DNA of 64,000 bases, from NCBI RefSeq assembly GCF_001424425.1, contig NZ_LMPT01000019.1, positions 946,583 through 1,010,582 of the forward strand, given 5' to 3'. The translations under genes were made by a program, and so were the position numbers. The notes under the pieces were generated by a model. That model worked only from the letters and a program-made list of their open reading frames with translations, did no database searches and was not told the DNA's origin. Of the stretch, positions 43,290 to 52,525 are shown one piece after another; the first letter of the stretch is position 1, and every line of letters starts with the position of its first letter. Origin of the DNA: Acidovorax sp. Leaf191 (GTDB taxonomy: Bacteria; Pseudomonadota; Gammaproteobacteria; Burkholderiales; Burkholderiaceae_C).

Positions 43290-44198
43290 TCAGGCGGCGG
43301 CCAGGAACGTTTCGATCAGCTGCGCCACCTGCCCGGGCTGGTCGTGGTGCAGCATGTGCCCGGCGTCCTGCACGACGGCGGTCCGCACGTCGCGCACATG
43401 GGTCAGGCGCTGGTGGTATTCCTCCAGGCTGTACCTGCCCTTCCACCACTGGCCCAGGCTGTCGTCGCTGGCTTCCACCGCCAGCACGGGGGCGGCGATG
43501 CGGTCGTACAGCGCCAGCGCCTCGTCCAGCCGGTAGAGCTGCGCGCTGGTGATCTTGTGGGCCGGGTCGCCCAAAATTTCCCACTGGCCCTGGGCGTTGG
43601 GCCGGGCCCAGTGGCCGGCCAGCCAGCGGGCCTTGTCCTCGGACAGGCGCGGGTTGGTCTTCATCAGCCGGCGGGCCACGCCGTCCTGGCTGTCGTAGGT
43701 CTTGAGGGCCAGCTCGCCGCTGCGCAGTTGCTTGAGCTCGTCGATCCACTGCGCATAGCGCTTGGGCGCCTGCTCGGGCTTGGAGGCGGGCATGCCGAAG
43801 CCCTCCAGGTTGACCAGGCGGCGGATGCGCTCGGGCCGCACGCCCGCATACATCATGGCGATGTTGCCGCCCATGCTGTGGCCCACCAGGTCGATGGCTT
43901 CGCCGGGGGCGTAGTGGTCCAGCAGCATGTCCAGGTCGGCCAGGTAGTCGGCAAAGAAGTAGTGGTCGGCCTGCGCGGTGGAGGTAAGGCCGAAGCCGCG
44001 CCAGTCGGGCGCGATGATGCGGCGCTCCTGCTGCAGCGCATCCACCGTGAACTGGTAGGACGCACCCACGTCCATCCAGCCGTGCAGCAGCACCAGCGTG
44101 GGCAGCGGGCTGTGTTCCGGGCCCCAGTGGCGGACGTGGTAGGTCAGGTGGCGCAGAGGCAGCGTGCTGCTGCGGGAGGGCTTGAGCGGGGTGTACAT
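43290..44198 (-). CDS. Alpha/beta-fold hydrolase
   Basis: A 302-aa hydrolase. PTLVLLHGWMDVGASYQFTV is the oxyanion region, IIAPDWRGFGLT follows, the nucleophile elbow is GHSMGG (LVGHSMGGNIAMMYAG), and the catalytic His lies in VQDAGHMLHHDQPGQV. It resembles epoxide-hydrolase and esterase-type members. The start MYTPLKPSRSS at 44,198 is chosen because it precedes the family core; the open frame extends further but overlaps the divergent gene. Substrate unknown. Confidence 0.9.
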   Translation of the reverse strand: MYTPLKPSRSSTLPLRHLTYHVRHWGPEHSPLPTLVLLHGWMDVGASYQFTVDALQQERRIIAPDWRGFGLTSTAQADHYFFADYLADLDMLLDHYAPGEAIDLVGHSMGGNIAMMYAGVRPERIRRLVNLEGFGMPASKPEQAPKRYAQWIDELKQLRSGELALKTYDSQDGVARRLMKTNPRLSEDKARWLAGHWARPNAQGQWEILGDPAHKITSAQLYRLDEALALYDRIAAPVLAVEASDDSLGQWWKGRYSLEEYHQRLTHVRDVRTAVVQDAGHMLHHDQPGQVAQLIETFLAAA

Positions 44199-44350
44199 GG
44201 GCGGCGGCGCGAAGTGGGGCAGCAGGAAGGTCCCGCAAAGCGCAGGGCCTGCGGGTGTCCCTGGATGGTAATGGGGCCGCCCGCTGCACCGCCGCCAGCG
44301 GTGTCGCCTGCGCGGCTGGTGGGGCGGCGGGTGGCGCGGGGGTGAGGCAG

Positions 44351-44384
44351 GCTCTGCAGGCCGCCCTGCGGCGGCCTGCAGAGC
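44351..44384. repeat. Perfect 15-bp hairpin in divergent promoter region
   Basis: GCTCTGCAGGCCGCC-CTGC-GGCGGCCTGCAGAGC, with no mismatch, lies 56 nt before the aldo-keto reductase start, in the region shared with the divergent hydrolase gene. Confidence 0.7.
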
Positions 44385-44439
44385 GCAGCGAAATCCATTA
44401 TTCTGCGCAGTCCTTCGTTTGCCCGTACTCCTTCTTTCC

Positions 44440-45501
44440 ATGCAAAAAATCCAACTCGGCACCAGCGATCTGCAGGTCACTCCCATCTGCCTGGGCACCA
44501 TGACTTTTGGCGAGCAGGTGGCAGAGGCCGATTCGCACGCCATTCTCACGCGCTCGCTCGACCGGGGTGTGAACTTCATCGACACGGCCGAGATGTACTC
44601 GGTGCCGGCCAAGGCCGAGACCTTTGGCGCCACCGAGACCATCATCGGCCACTGGTTCGCCAAGAACCCCGGCGCGCGCCAGAAGCTGGTGGTGGCCACC
44701 AAGGTCGCAGGCCCCTCGCGCGGCATGCCCTGGGTGCGTGAAGGCAAGGGCATGACGCAGGCCGACATTGTGGCCTCGTGCGACGCCAGCCTGCGCCGCC
44801 TGCAGACCGACGTGATCGACCTCTACCAGATCCACTGGCCCGAGCGCCACGTGCCCGCCTTCGGCAACCTGTACTACGACCCCGCCAAGGAAACGTCGCA
44901 GACCCCCATCCACGAACAGCTGCAAGCCCTGGCCGGCCTGGTCAAGGCCGGCAAGGTGCGCCACATCGGCCTGTCCAACGAGAGCCCTTACGGCGTGCAC
45001 GAATTCGTGCGGCTGGCGGAGCAGCACGGCCTGCCGCGCGTGGCCACGGTGCAAAACCCGTATTGCCTGATCAACCGCACCTGGGAAAACGGCCTGGACG
45101 AAACCTGCCACCGCCTGAACGTGTCGCTGCTGGCGTACTCCCCGCTGGGCTTCGGTTTGTTGACCGGCAAGTACGACGACAGCGGCCTCACCGGCCCGGG
45201 CGCGCCGCAGGGCGCGCGCATCGCCACCTACGAGTCGGTGCGCAAGCAGCGCTGGGGCCGCCCCGAGGCGCTGGCCGCATCGCGCCGCTACAACCAGCTG
45301 GCCCGCGACAACGGCCTCACGCCCACGCAACTGGCCCTGGCTTTCTGCTACACCAAGTGGCAGGTGGCCAGCACCATCATCGGCGTGACGTCGGTGGCGC
45401 AACTGGATGAGGACCTGAACGCCTGGGACACGAAGCTCTCGCCCGAGGTGCTGCAGGCGATCGACGCGATCCGCTGGGAAATCCGCGACCCTGCACTTTG
45501 A
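44440..45501 (+). CDS. Aldo/keto reductase (Tas-like)
   Basis: A 353-aa NADPH-dependent oxidoreductase of the AKR fold. MQKIQLGTSDLQVTPICLGT is the usual start. NFIDTAEMYSVPAKAET has catalytic Asp and Tyr, VVATKVAGPSR has the Lys, and DLYQIHWPERHVPAFG has the His region. The C-terminal NADP-binding part includes STIIGVTSVAQLDEDL. The long insertion and length match E. coli Tas. The physiological substrate is unknown. Confidence 0.92.
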   Translation: MQKIQLGTSDLQVTPICLGTMTFGEQVAEADSHAILTRSLDRGVNFIDTAEMYSVPAKAETFGATETIIGHWFAKNPGARQKLVVATKVAGPSRGMPWVREGKGMTQADIVASCDASLRRLQTDVIDLYQIHWPERHVPAFGNLYYDPAKETSQTPIHEQLQALAGLVKAGKVRHIGLSNESPYGVHEFVRLAEQHGLPRVATVQNPYCLINRTWENGLDETCHRLNVSLLAYSPLGFGLLTGKYDDSGLTGPGAPQGARIATYESVRKQRWGRPEALAASRRYNQLARDNGLTPTQLALAFCYTKWQVASTIIGVTSVAQLDEDLNAWDTKLSPEVLQAIDAIRWEIRDPAL

Positions 45502-45543
45502 CGTTCCCCCCTGAGTCGCCTGCGGCGCCTCGAAGCAGCTAGA

Positions 45544-45640
45544 CACCACCACCACCGTTCACGCTGAGCCTGTCGAAGCGCCGCGCAGCGTTTCGACTTT
45601 TCTGCGGTGGTGTGGGCGTTCGGCAGGCTCCACACCGCTG
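45544..45640. repeat. REP-like palindromic repeat
   Basis: CACCACCACCACCG and CGGTGGTGTG frame a segment holding GAGCCTGTCGAAGCG and GTTTCGAC, followed by GTTCGGCAGGCTC. The TGAGCCTGTCGAA core is a common intergenic REP-type sequence in proteobacteria. It lies in the 237-nt gap between convergent genes. Confidence 0.6.
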
Positions 45641-45738
45641 TTGCGTCGGTGATGGAGTGCGCTCCGTGATGGGGCTTGAGGATCGCTGACCTCTTCGTGC
45701 ACCGCCAGTGCACCTTTGCACTGGCGAGCGTGCCTTCA

Positions 45739-47202
45739 TCAGGCTGCTGCGGCCTCTGCCGTCAGCGCGCCATCCTTCCACGGCACGCCGTGGGCCTCGC
45801 CCAAATCCCAGAACAAGCCGGCCATCACCGCCAGCCCTTCGCGCGCCACCGACGCCAGCAGATGCTCGTTGGGTGCGTGCTGCGCGCAGGCCGGGTACGA
45901 ATGCGGCACCCACAGCGTGGGCAGGCCCAACTGGTCGGCAAAGATGTCGTTGGGCAGCGAGCCTGCGAGGTTGGGCAGCAGCGTGGCGGCCTGGCCGGCG
46001 CTGGACTGCAGCGAGGCCAGCGTCCAGTCCACCCAGGGGTTGTGCAGGTCCAGCCGCGTGGCGCCGCACACCATGCCCATGGTGATCTCCACGTCAGCGA
46101 AACCATGGGCGTCCAGATGCTCGCGCAGGGTGCGCTCCACGTTGCGCCAGTCGGTGCCCACCACGAAGCGCAGCTGGCAGTGCGCCACCGCGCTGGACGG
46201 AATGGCATTGATCGGACGTTGTGCATTGCCGGAGCCCAGCGCCAGCACCTCCAGCGTGTTCCAGCCCACCAGCTGCTCGGCGGGCGTGAGGCCCGGCTCG
46301 CCCCAGCCGGGCGTGAGCGCGGGGTCGTCCGCACCGGCGCCGATCACCACGTCTTTCAGCGCGGTGCGCAGCTTGTCGGGCACCGAGGGCGGCAGCAGGC
46401 CTTTGACGAGGATGCGGCCCTGGGCATCCACCAGCGTTGCCAGCGCATGCGTGACCACCGTGGCCGGGTTGGCCAGCACGCCGCCCCAGTTGCCCGAGTG
46501 GTAGGCCTTGTCGCGGCTGCGCACGGTGAGCGAGAAGTTGATCGCGCCGCGCGACCCGAGAAAGAGGGTGGGGTGGCCCGCATTCACGCGGGGGCCGTCG
46601 CTGGCGACGAAGAGGTCGGCCTTCAGCGCATCGCTGTGCTGCTCGCAGAACGCCGCCAGGCCGGGCGAGCCGGCTTCCTCGCCCATCTCCATGATCAGGG
46701 TCACGTTGTAGCCCAGGCGGCCGCCGCGCGCTTCGATGGCGTGGGCCAGAGCTGCCAGGCTCACCGTGTGCTGGCCCTTGTTGTCCGCCGTGCCGCGGCC
46801 GTACCAGCGGTTGCCTTCGATGGTCATCTCCCAGGGAGAGAGGCCCTCGCGCCAGTTGCTCTCCTGCCCGTTGACCACGTCGCCGTGGCCGTAGGTGAGC
46901 ACGGTGGGCAGGGCCGGGTCTTCCACGCGCCGCGCGATGAGGAACGGCCCACCCTGGGGCGAGGGGTTGTCCAGCACCTGGCATTCGAAGCCCAGGGGCG
47001 CGAGCCACGGCACCATTTCATCGGTGAGGTACAGGCGCAGTTCGGGCGGCACCTTGCCGGTGTCGCTCTCGGTGCGCCAGGCCACGCGGCGGCGCAGGTC
47101 GCCCTCGAAGCGGCCGTCGTCGAAGTAGCGCTGGACGCTGTCTATCAGTTGTTCGCGGGTCATCGTGCGGGTCCTTCCGGAGGTTGTCGTCTCTGCATTC
47201 AT
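45739..47202 (-). CDS. M20-family metallopeptidase / amidohydrolase
   Basis: A 487-aa zinc-dependent peptidase. Metal-binding motifs: LTYGHGDVVNG (His-x-Asp), GRGTADNKGQ (Asp), MEMGEEAGSPG (Glu-Glu), and a distal His region HAPNEHL. The dimerisation domain covers residues about 210-350. Its ATG overlaps the stop of the Bug receptor gene (TGATG), so peptidase and receptor are one operon, suggesting hydrolysis of an imported or periplasm-derived acylated amino acid or dipeptide. Confidence 0.93.
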   Translation of the reverse strand: MNAETTTSGRTRTMTREQLIDSVQRYFDDGRFEGDLRRRVAWRTESDTGKVPPELRLYLTDEMVPWLAPLGFECQVLDNPSPQGGPFLIARRVEDPALPTVLTYGHGDVVNGQESNWREGLSPWEMTIEGNRWYGRGTADNKGQHTVSLAALAHAIEARGGRLGYNVTLIMEMGEEAGSPGLAAFCEQHSDALKADLFVASDGPRVNAGHPTLFLGSRGAINFSLTVRSRDKAYHSGNWGGVLANPATVVTHALATLVDAQGRILVKGLLPPSVPDKLRTALKDVVIGAGADDPALTPGWGEPGLTPAEQLVGWNTLEVLALGSGNAQRPINAIPSSAVAHCQLRFVVGTDWRNVERTLREHLDAHGFADVEITMGMVCGATRLDLHNPWVDWTLASLQSSAGQAATLLPNLAGSLPNDIFADQLGLPTLWVPHSYPACAQHAPNEHLLASVAREGLAVMAGLFWDLGEAHGVPWKDGALTAEAAAA

Positions 47203-48212
47203 CAGTCCACCACGATCTTGGCGCGGTGGGCCAGCGCGCGGTAGCGGCCGATCTCGTTGTCCATGGCGGTGTGCATGGCTTTGGGGCCGATGAACACCGG
47301 CTCCATGCCCTGGGCGCGGATTTGCTCCTGCAACTGCGGGTCGCGCAGGGCGGCTTCCACTTCCTTGAGCAGCTTGTCCACGATGGGCGCCGGCGTGCGC
47401 GCGGGCGCTGCCACGGCGTACCAGCCATCAAAGGCCGCGTCGGGCAGCTTGAGCTCCTGCACGGTGGGCACCGTGGGCAGGGCGCGGGCGCGTTCGTTGC
47501 CGGCAATCGCCAGGGCGCGCAGCTTGCCGGACCGCACGTGCGGCGCGGCACTGGCCACGGTGTCGACGGCCATCTGAATCTCGCCGCCGATCAGGCCCAT
47601 CATGGCCTGGGCGCTGCCGCGGTAGGGCACGTCCTGCAGGCGCACATCGGCCGCCTGCTCGATCAGCGCGCCCACCAGGTGCGGTGCGGAGCCCGAGCCG
47701 AAGGTGGCGTAGTTGATGGTCTTGGGCGCGGCCTTGGCCGCTGCCAGCAGCCCCGCCAGGTCCTTGTACGGCGAGGTGGCACTGACCACCACCACCAGCG
47801 GTGCGCGCGCAATGATGGCCACCGGGGCCAGGTCCTTGAGCGGGTCGTACGGCAGCTTGGGGCGCAGCGCGGCGTTGACGGTGTAGCTGGTGGAGCCCGA
47901 CACCAGCAGGGTGTAGCCATCGGGCTCGGCTTTGACCACGCTGTCGGTGCCGATGATGGTGGAGGCGCCGGGCTTGTTGTCGACGACGACCGGCTGGCCC
48001 AGGCGGGTGGCCAGCTTCTGGCCCAGCGCGCGGGCCACGGCATCGGTGCCGCCGCCGGGCGGAAACGGCACCACCAGGCGCACGGACCGCTGGGGCCACG
48101 CATCCGGCTGCGCAGCCGTCTGGGCGAAGGAGGGGCTGCCGACGCCGGCAAGGATTGCCAAGGTGGCCAGTGCGGCGGACAACAACGAGGGGCGAACGAG
48201 GCGTTTTTTCAT
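47202..48212 (-). CDS. Bug/TctC-family periplasmic solute receptor
   Basis: A 336-aa receptor of the tripartite tricarboxylate transporter type, expanded in Burkholderiales. Signal peptide MKKRLVRPSLLSAALATLAI, cut near SFA-QT. Family core: SVRLVVPFPPGGGTDAVARA, VVDNKPGASTIIGTDSVVKA and YTLLVSGSTSYTVNAALRPK. No TctA/TctB membrane genes are nearby, which is common for Bug proteins. The ligand is unknown; the partner peptidase and divergent LysR give context. Confidence 0.94.
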   Translation of the reverse strand: MKKRLVRPSLLSAALATLAILAGVGSPSFAQTAAQPDAWPQRSVRLVVPFPPGGGTDAVARALGQKLATRLGQPVVVDNKPGASTIIGTDSVVKAEPDGYTLLVSGSTSYTVNAALRPKLPYDPLKDLAPVAIIARAPLVVVVSATSPYKDLAGLLAAAKAAPKTINYATFGSGSAPHLVGALIEQAADVRLQDVPYRGSAQAMMGLIGGEIQMAVDTVASAAPHVRSGKLRALAIAGNERARALPTVPTVQELKLPDAAFDGWYAVAAPARTPAPIVDKLLKEVEAALRDPQLQEQIRAQGMEPVFIGPKAMHTAMDNEIGRYRALAHRAKIVVD

Positions 48213-48389
48213 GCGGACTCCGGTGGTGAGGCCTGGGCGCAGGTTGCAGCTGCCACAAGGCGGCGCGGCATGTGCGCACGGGCATGGGTGAATTGGAGCC
48301 CTAAGCCATGCAAGATGGAAGCCGGTTTACCATTGCTTTGAATAGAGATTTGGCAACTGACCATTGCCTTTTTGTGACTGGACGCCGCC

Positions 48390-49349
48390 ATGCCGATTTC
48401 ATTGCTCAGCCTGCCCGTGCGCTACTTTCTGGAGGTGGCGCGCACGGGCTCCGTCAACCAGGCGGCGCAGCGCCTGCACGTGGCGGCCTCGGCCGTGAGC
48501 CGCCAGCTGGGCAAGCTGGAGGACAGCCTGGGCGTGGTGCTTTTCGAGCGCCAGGCACGCGGCATGGCGCTGACCGAGGCGGGCACCCACCTCTTGGCCC
48601 ACGCCAATGCGCACGACGCGCAAGCGACCGAACTCGTGGATCAACTGCAGGGCTTGTCGGCCCAGGGCGCCGTGCGCGTGCGCGTGGCCTGTACCGAGGG
48701 ATTTGCCGCCACCTTCATGCCGCTGGTGATGTCCAGCTTTCGGCAGGCCCACCCGCAGGTGCAGCTGCAATTGCAGGTGGCCGTGCCGCAGGAGGTGTCG
48801 GCCCTGGTGCTGCGCGGGGAGGTCGACCTGGCGCTCAAATACAGCGTGGCGCCCGAGAAGGGGCTGCAGGTGCTGCACTCGGCCATCGCACCCATCTACG
48901 CGATCATGCCGGCCCAGCACCCGCTGGCGCGCCAGCGCAGCGTGTCGGTGGCCGACGTGGTGCGCTACCCGCTGCTGATGGGCGCCAGCAGCACCACCGG
49001 ACGGCAGCTGTTCGACCTGAGCTGCGCGGTGCAGGGGCTGCGCTATGTGCCGGCGGTGGAGAGCAACTTCTCGTCCGCGCTGCTGCCGCTGCTCAGCGGC
49101 CAGGACGTAGCGCTGGCCAGCTACCTGACCGCGGCGCGCTGGGTGGAGGCCGGCTTGCTGGCGGCCCGGCCTTTCGACGAGGCGCAGTTGCAGCAGCGGC
49201 GCCTGCAGGTGCTGGCGGGCGACGGGCGGGTGCCGTCGGCGCTGGTGCAGCAGTTCACCGACGCGCTGGTGGCGGCCATCGAGCAGTACGGCAAACGCAA
49301 GGTCGGCCGGCGCAAGGCACGGGGCGCCGCGCAGGCCGCGTGGCCGTGA
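48390..49349 (+). CDS. LysR-family regulator, divergent from Bug-peptidase operon
   Basis: A 319-aa LysR regulator. HTH: LPVRYFLEVARTGSVNQAAQ; RLHVAASAVSRQLGKLEDSL, then FERQARGMALTEAG. Effector domain: RVACTEGFAATFMPLVMSSF; AIYAIM-type core around PIYAIMPAQHPLARQ. The 177-nt divergent region to the Bug gene is the usual site for LysR control of such operons. Confidence 0.93.
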   Translation: MPISLLSLPVRYFLEVARTGSVNQAAQRLHVAASAVSRQLGKLEDSLGVVLFERQARGMALTEAGTHLLAHANAHDAQATELVDQLQGLSAQGAVRVRVACTEGFAATFMPLVMSSFRQAHPQVQLQLQVAVPQEVSALVLRGEVDLALKYSVAPEKGLQVLHSAIAPIYAIMPAQHPLARQRSVSVADVVRYPLLMGASSTTGRQLFDLSCAVQGLRYVPAVESNFSSALLPLLSGQDVALASYLTAARWVEAGLLAARPFDEAQLQQRRLQVLAGDGRVPSALVQQFTDALVAAIEQYGKRKVGRRKARGAAQAAWP

Positions 49350-49407
49350 CGCAGCGGGCGGGCGCCTCTGCAAGTGGCTACCATTCGCTTCCTACCCAGA
49401 CCGCACC

Positions 49408-49899
49408 ATGGCCAAGAAAGAACACGTCTCCGAAACCCAAGCCACCCAGTTGCTCAAGGCGAACAAGGTGGCCTTCACCGAGCATCCGTACGAGTACCTG
49501 GAGCACGGCGGCGCGCTGCACAGTGCCGAGGTGCTGGGGCTCGATCCTTTCACCGTCGTCAAGACGCTGGTGATGCAGGACCAGGACGCCAAGCCGCTCC
49601 TGGTGCTGATGCACGGCAACCGCAAGGTCTCCACCAAGAACCTGGCGCGCCAGATCGGCGCCAAATCGGTGGAGCCGTGCGCGCCCGAGGTGGCCAACCG
49701 GCACAGTGGCTACCTGGTGGGCGGCACGTCGCCGTTCGGCACGCGGCGCGCCATGCCGGTGTACATCGAAGAGACCATTCTGGAACTGCCCCGCATCGCC
49801 ATCAACGGCGGGCGGCGGGGCTTTCTGGTGCAGCTGGACCCGCAGGTGTGCGTGCAGTTGCTGGGTGCCAAGCCCGTGCACTGCGCGCTGGCAGAATAG
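49408..49899 (+). CDS. ybaK: Cys-tRNA(Pro)/Cys-tRNA(Cys) deacylase
   Basis: A 163-aa YbaK/EbsC editing protein (MAKKEHVSETQATQLLKANK). FTEHPYEYLEHGGALHSAEV and VVKTLVMQDQDAKPLLVLMH, the Lys in NRKVSTKNLARQIGAKSVE, and GYLVGGTSPFGTRRAMPVYI are family marks. It removes misattached Cys from tRNA-Pro in the cytoplasm. It stands before plsY by 56 nt. Confidence 0.94.
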   Translation: MAKKEHVSETQATQLLKANKVAFTEHPYEYLEHGGALHSAEVLGLDPFTVVKTLVMQDQDAKPLLVLMHGNRKVSTKNLARQIGAKSVEPCAPEVANRHSGYLVGGTSPFGTRRAMPVYIEETILELPRIAINGGRRGFLVQLDPQVCVQLLGAKPVHCALAE

Positions 49900-49955
49900 G
49901 CCGCCCCGACCACAGCCCGCCAGAAGGCTGATCCACCGACCAACGAGGAATTGCT

Positions 49956-50624
49956 TTGACCGCCGTCTACCCCCTGCTTGCCACCGTGGCCGCCTACCTG
50001 CTGGGCTCGCTGTCGTTCGCCGTCATCGTGACGCGCGTCATGGGCCTGAGCGACCCGCGCACCTACGGCAGCAAGAACCCTGGCGCTACCAACGTGCTGC
50101 GCTCGGGCTCCAAGGCCGCGGCCATCATCACGCTGCTGCTCGACGCGCTGAAGGGCTGGCTGCCCGTGGCGCTGGTGATGTGGTTCGGCCACCCCTATGG
50201 CCTGGAAGACGGCACCGTGGCCATGGTGGGCCTGGCAGCGTTCCTGGGGCATCTGTGGCCCGTGTTCTTCCGCTTCGAGGGCGGCAAGGGCGTGGCCACC
50301 GCACTGGGCGTGCTGATGGGCATCAGCCCGTGGCTGGGCCTGGCCACGGCGCTCACCTGGGTCATCATCGCGTTCTTCTTTCGGTACTCGTCGCTGGCCT
50401 CGCTGGTGGCTGCGGCGTTTGCGCCGGTGTACTACCTGCTGGTGGACGGCGTGGTCTGGTATGCCGAAGGCACGATCGCGGTGTCCATCGTGGTGATGGC
50501 GCTGCTGCTGGCCTGGCGGCACAAGGAAAACATCCAGCGGCTGATTGCGGGCAAGGAATCCCGCCTGGGCAGCAAGAAGACCGCGCAGGCTGCAGAGGCT
50601 GCGGGCAACAAGGCCGCCAAGTAG
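49956..50624 (+). CDS. plsY: Acyl-phosphate:glycerol-3-phosphate acyltransferase
   Basis: A 222-aa inner-membrane enzyme that starts phospholipid synthesis. Motif 1 YLLGSLSFAVIVTRVMGLSD, motif with Ser/Asn GSKNPGATNVLR, and motif 2-3 HLWPVFFRFEGGKGVATALG. About five helices and a positively charged tail (GSKKTAQAAEAAGNKAAK). The start is a TTG with GAGGAA at a good distance. Confidence 0.96.
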   Translation: MTAVYPLLATVAAYLLGSLSFAVIVTRVMGLSDPRTYGSKNPGATNVLRSGSKAAAIITLLLDALKGWLPVALVMWFGHPYGLEDGTVAMVGLAAFLGHLWPVFFRFEGGKGVATALGVLMGISPWLGLATALTWVIIAFFFRYSSLASLVAAAFAPVYYLLVDGVVWYAEGTIAVSIVVMALLLAWRHKENIQRLIAGKESRLGSKKTAQAAEAAGNKAAK

Positions 50625-50712
50625 GTCTGATGGTGGCGGCGCCGATGGGCGTTGCCGGGCCACGTTTACGCAGGGGGTCGGCACTTGTCGGCACTGCCGT
50701 GCCGAACGTGTT

Positions 50713-51732
50713 CTAGAGCGCGCTCGGCCCCGTGGTGAAGCTGCGCAGCCCCGCGCTGTGCTGCGCGGCATACAGGCCCAGGCGCATCATGGTGCGGTGG
50801 TTGAGCTCCAGGCTCACGGCAGAGCGGGCCAGGGCCGACTGGATGCGGGGCTTGCCGCTGGCGGTCTGGTACAGGCTCGGCTGGGCGTGGTGATGGCCGC
50901 TGCGGTCCAGCAGGCTCGCGACCAGCGGGTGGTTGGCCTTCTCGCTGCGGCGCAGCACGATGGCGGTTTCACCGTTGTCCAGTTTCACGAAGGTGCCGGG
51001 CGGGCACAGGCCGATGGAGCGCACCAGCGTGTAGCTCACCTCGTCGCGCTGGTCGATCTCCTGCCCCACGATGGCCCGCACCGAGTCGGTCGCGCTGCGG
51101 CCGGCGCGGGACTTGCGCGGGCTGATCATGGCCGCGTAGCGGTCGATGGTGCCCAGGATGCGGGTCAGGCGGTCTTCGGGGTCCTGCTGCGCCAGCGGTA
51201 CCCGGTCGGCAATGCTCGCGTGGTGCTGCCCCACCACATCCAGCCACAGGGTGTCGTTGATGAACAGGCGCTCCAGCACCAGCATGCTTTCTTCCGGGTG
51301 GCTCTTGATGGCTTCCTGCTGCGCGCTGGTGGGGCGTTCGCGCTGCTCGGCCAGCTCGTCCTGCAGGGCGGTCATGCCGATGTTCATCGTCAGGGCTGCG
51401 CGCACCAGGCTGTCGCGCTCGCGCTGGGGCAGTTGCAGCTCCTGCGCCATGATGTGGCACAGCGTGCCGCACACCAGCGCGTGCGATGCGCTGTAACCCA
51501 CGGTGGACGTGGACGCCAGCTGGAACATCAGGTACAGCGCGGCATCGATGTCATGCGCCACCAGGTCCTGCAGCCAGCCGTCGAACTGGCGCACCTTGGC
51601 GGGAAAGTCCTGCACCTGCAGGGGGCGCGAGAGCAACACCGACAGGGCCGCTTCCAGGTCCGACCAGAGGCTCAGCAGGTCCTCGTATTCGCCTTCGGCG
51701 TGGTGGTTTCCGTGGGAGTAGTGGGCGGACAT
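50713..51732 (-). CDS. HD-GYP-like protein with degenerate metal site
   Basis: A 339-aa protein whose central part follows the HD/HD-GYP layout: ASHALVCGTLCHIMAQELQL, then RAALTMNIGMTALQDELAEQ, IKSHPEESMLVLERLF and VVGQHHASI. The His-Asp pair normally at the LLHDIG position reads MNIG, and no GYP motif is seen, so phosphodiesterase activity against cyclic di-GMP is doubtful. It may be a non-catalytic receptor or regulator. It lies upstream of a retropepsin-like gene on the same strand. Confidence 0.8.
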   Translation of the reverse strand: MSAHYSHGNHHAEGEYEDLLSLWSDLEAALSVLLSRPLQVQDFPAKVRQFDGWLQDLVAHDIDAALYLMFQLASTSTVGYSASHALVCGTLCHIMAQELQLPQRERDSLVRAALTMNIGMTALQDELAEQRERPTSAQQEAIKSHPEESMLVLERLFINDTLWLDVVGQHHASIADRVPLAQQDPEDRLTRILGTIDRYAAMISPRKSRAGRSATDSVRAIVGQEIDQRDEVSYTLVRSIGLCPPGTFVKLDNGETAIVLRRSEKANHPLVASLLDRSGHHHAQPSLYQTASGKPRIQSALARSAVSLELNHRTMMRLGLYAAQHSAGLRSFTTGPSAL

Positions 51733-51768
51733 GGCCGGGTGTCGGGGGAGGGGCGTGCTGGCTGCGCG

Positions 51769-52422
51769 TCAGTTGCGCTTTTCCAGCACCATCTCGTTGT
51801 TGTTGCGGGTCATGTGGAATTCGTTCAGCAAGTTGTTACCCAACAGTATGTAGGGCATGGGTTGCGACATGACCACGGCTTCGATCCCGAACACTTCGAC
51901 GTCGCCGATGCGCACCGAGTCGAGCTTCATCCGCCAGCCTTGCGACACGCCATTGGCGGTGTTCATGCGCACGGGTTGTCCACTTTGGTACTTCAAGCCG
52001 AGGCGGTCCGCGTCGTTGCGTCCGATAGCCACGGAAGTGGCACCGGTGTCCACCATGTACTGCATCACTCGGCCATTGATCATGCCGCTGTTCACGAAGT
52101 GCCCGCTGCTGTCCGCCATCAGCACCACGCGCCGGCCGCTGCCACCTTTCCTGCCCACGCTCACCGGCGCCTCGCCCAGGCGCAGCACGCGCTGTGCGCC
52201 CTTGACCTCGACCGTGGCTTCCTCCTTGCCCACGGAGAGTACCTTGACCCCCTGGAACTCATCCCCCGCGCCCAATGCCCGCGGCGGATGCGCATCCACC
52301 ACCAGCAGCGCCTTGCTGCCCAGCATGCCCGCAATGCCCACCGATTGGGCGTGCGCCCAGGCAGGTGCCAGGCACAAGGCGGCGATGACGGGAGCGAGTG
52401 GCAGGAGGAGTCTGGTTTTCAT
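51769..52422 (-). CDS. Periplasmic retropepsin-like aspartic protease
   Basis: A 217-aa protein. Signal peptide MKTRLLLPLAPVIAALCLAP, cleaved near AHA-QS. The C-terminal half is a single-domain aspartic protease fold with the active-site motif YMVDTGATSVAIG and the second hydrophobic-Gly block PYILLGNNLLNEFHMT. The N-terminal part (VDAHPPRALGAGDEFQGVKV) is a small beta domain. It probably acts as a dimer in the periplasm, with unknown substrates. Confidence 0.87.
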   Translation of the reverse strand: MKTRLLLPLAPVIAALCLAPAWAHAQSVGIAGMLGSKALLVVDAHPPRALGAGDEFQGVKVLSVGKEEATVEVKGAQRVLRLGEAPVSVGRKGGSGRRVVLMADSSGHFVNSGMINGRVMQYMVDTGATSVAIGRNDADRLGLKYQSGQPVRMNTANGVSQGWRMKLDSVRIGDVEVFGIEAVVMSQPMPYILLGNNLLNEFHMTRNNNEMVLEKRN

Positions 52423-52525
52423 GGATGTGCTGCCAATGTGCGTCGTACAACGCGCGCCCGTGGATACCGGCGCTGCCAAAGCCAGCAGACGCCGCGCAAG
52501 GGCCGCCCCGCCGCGCTGGCGTCGT

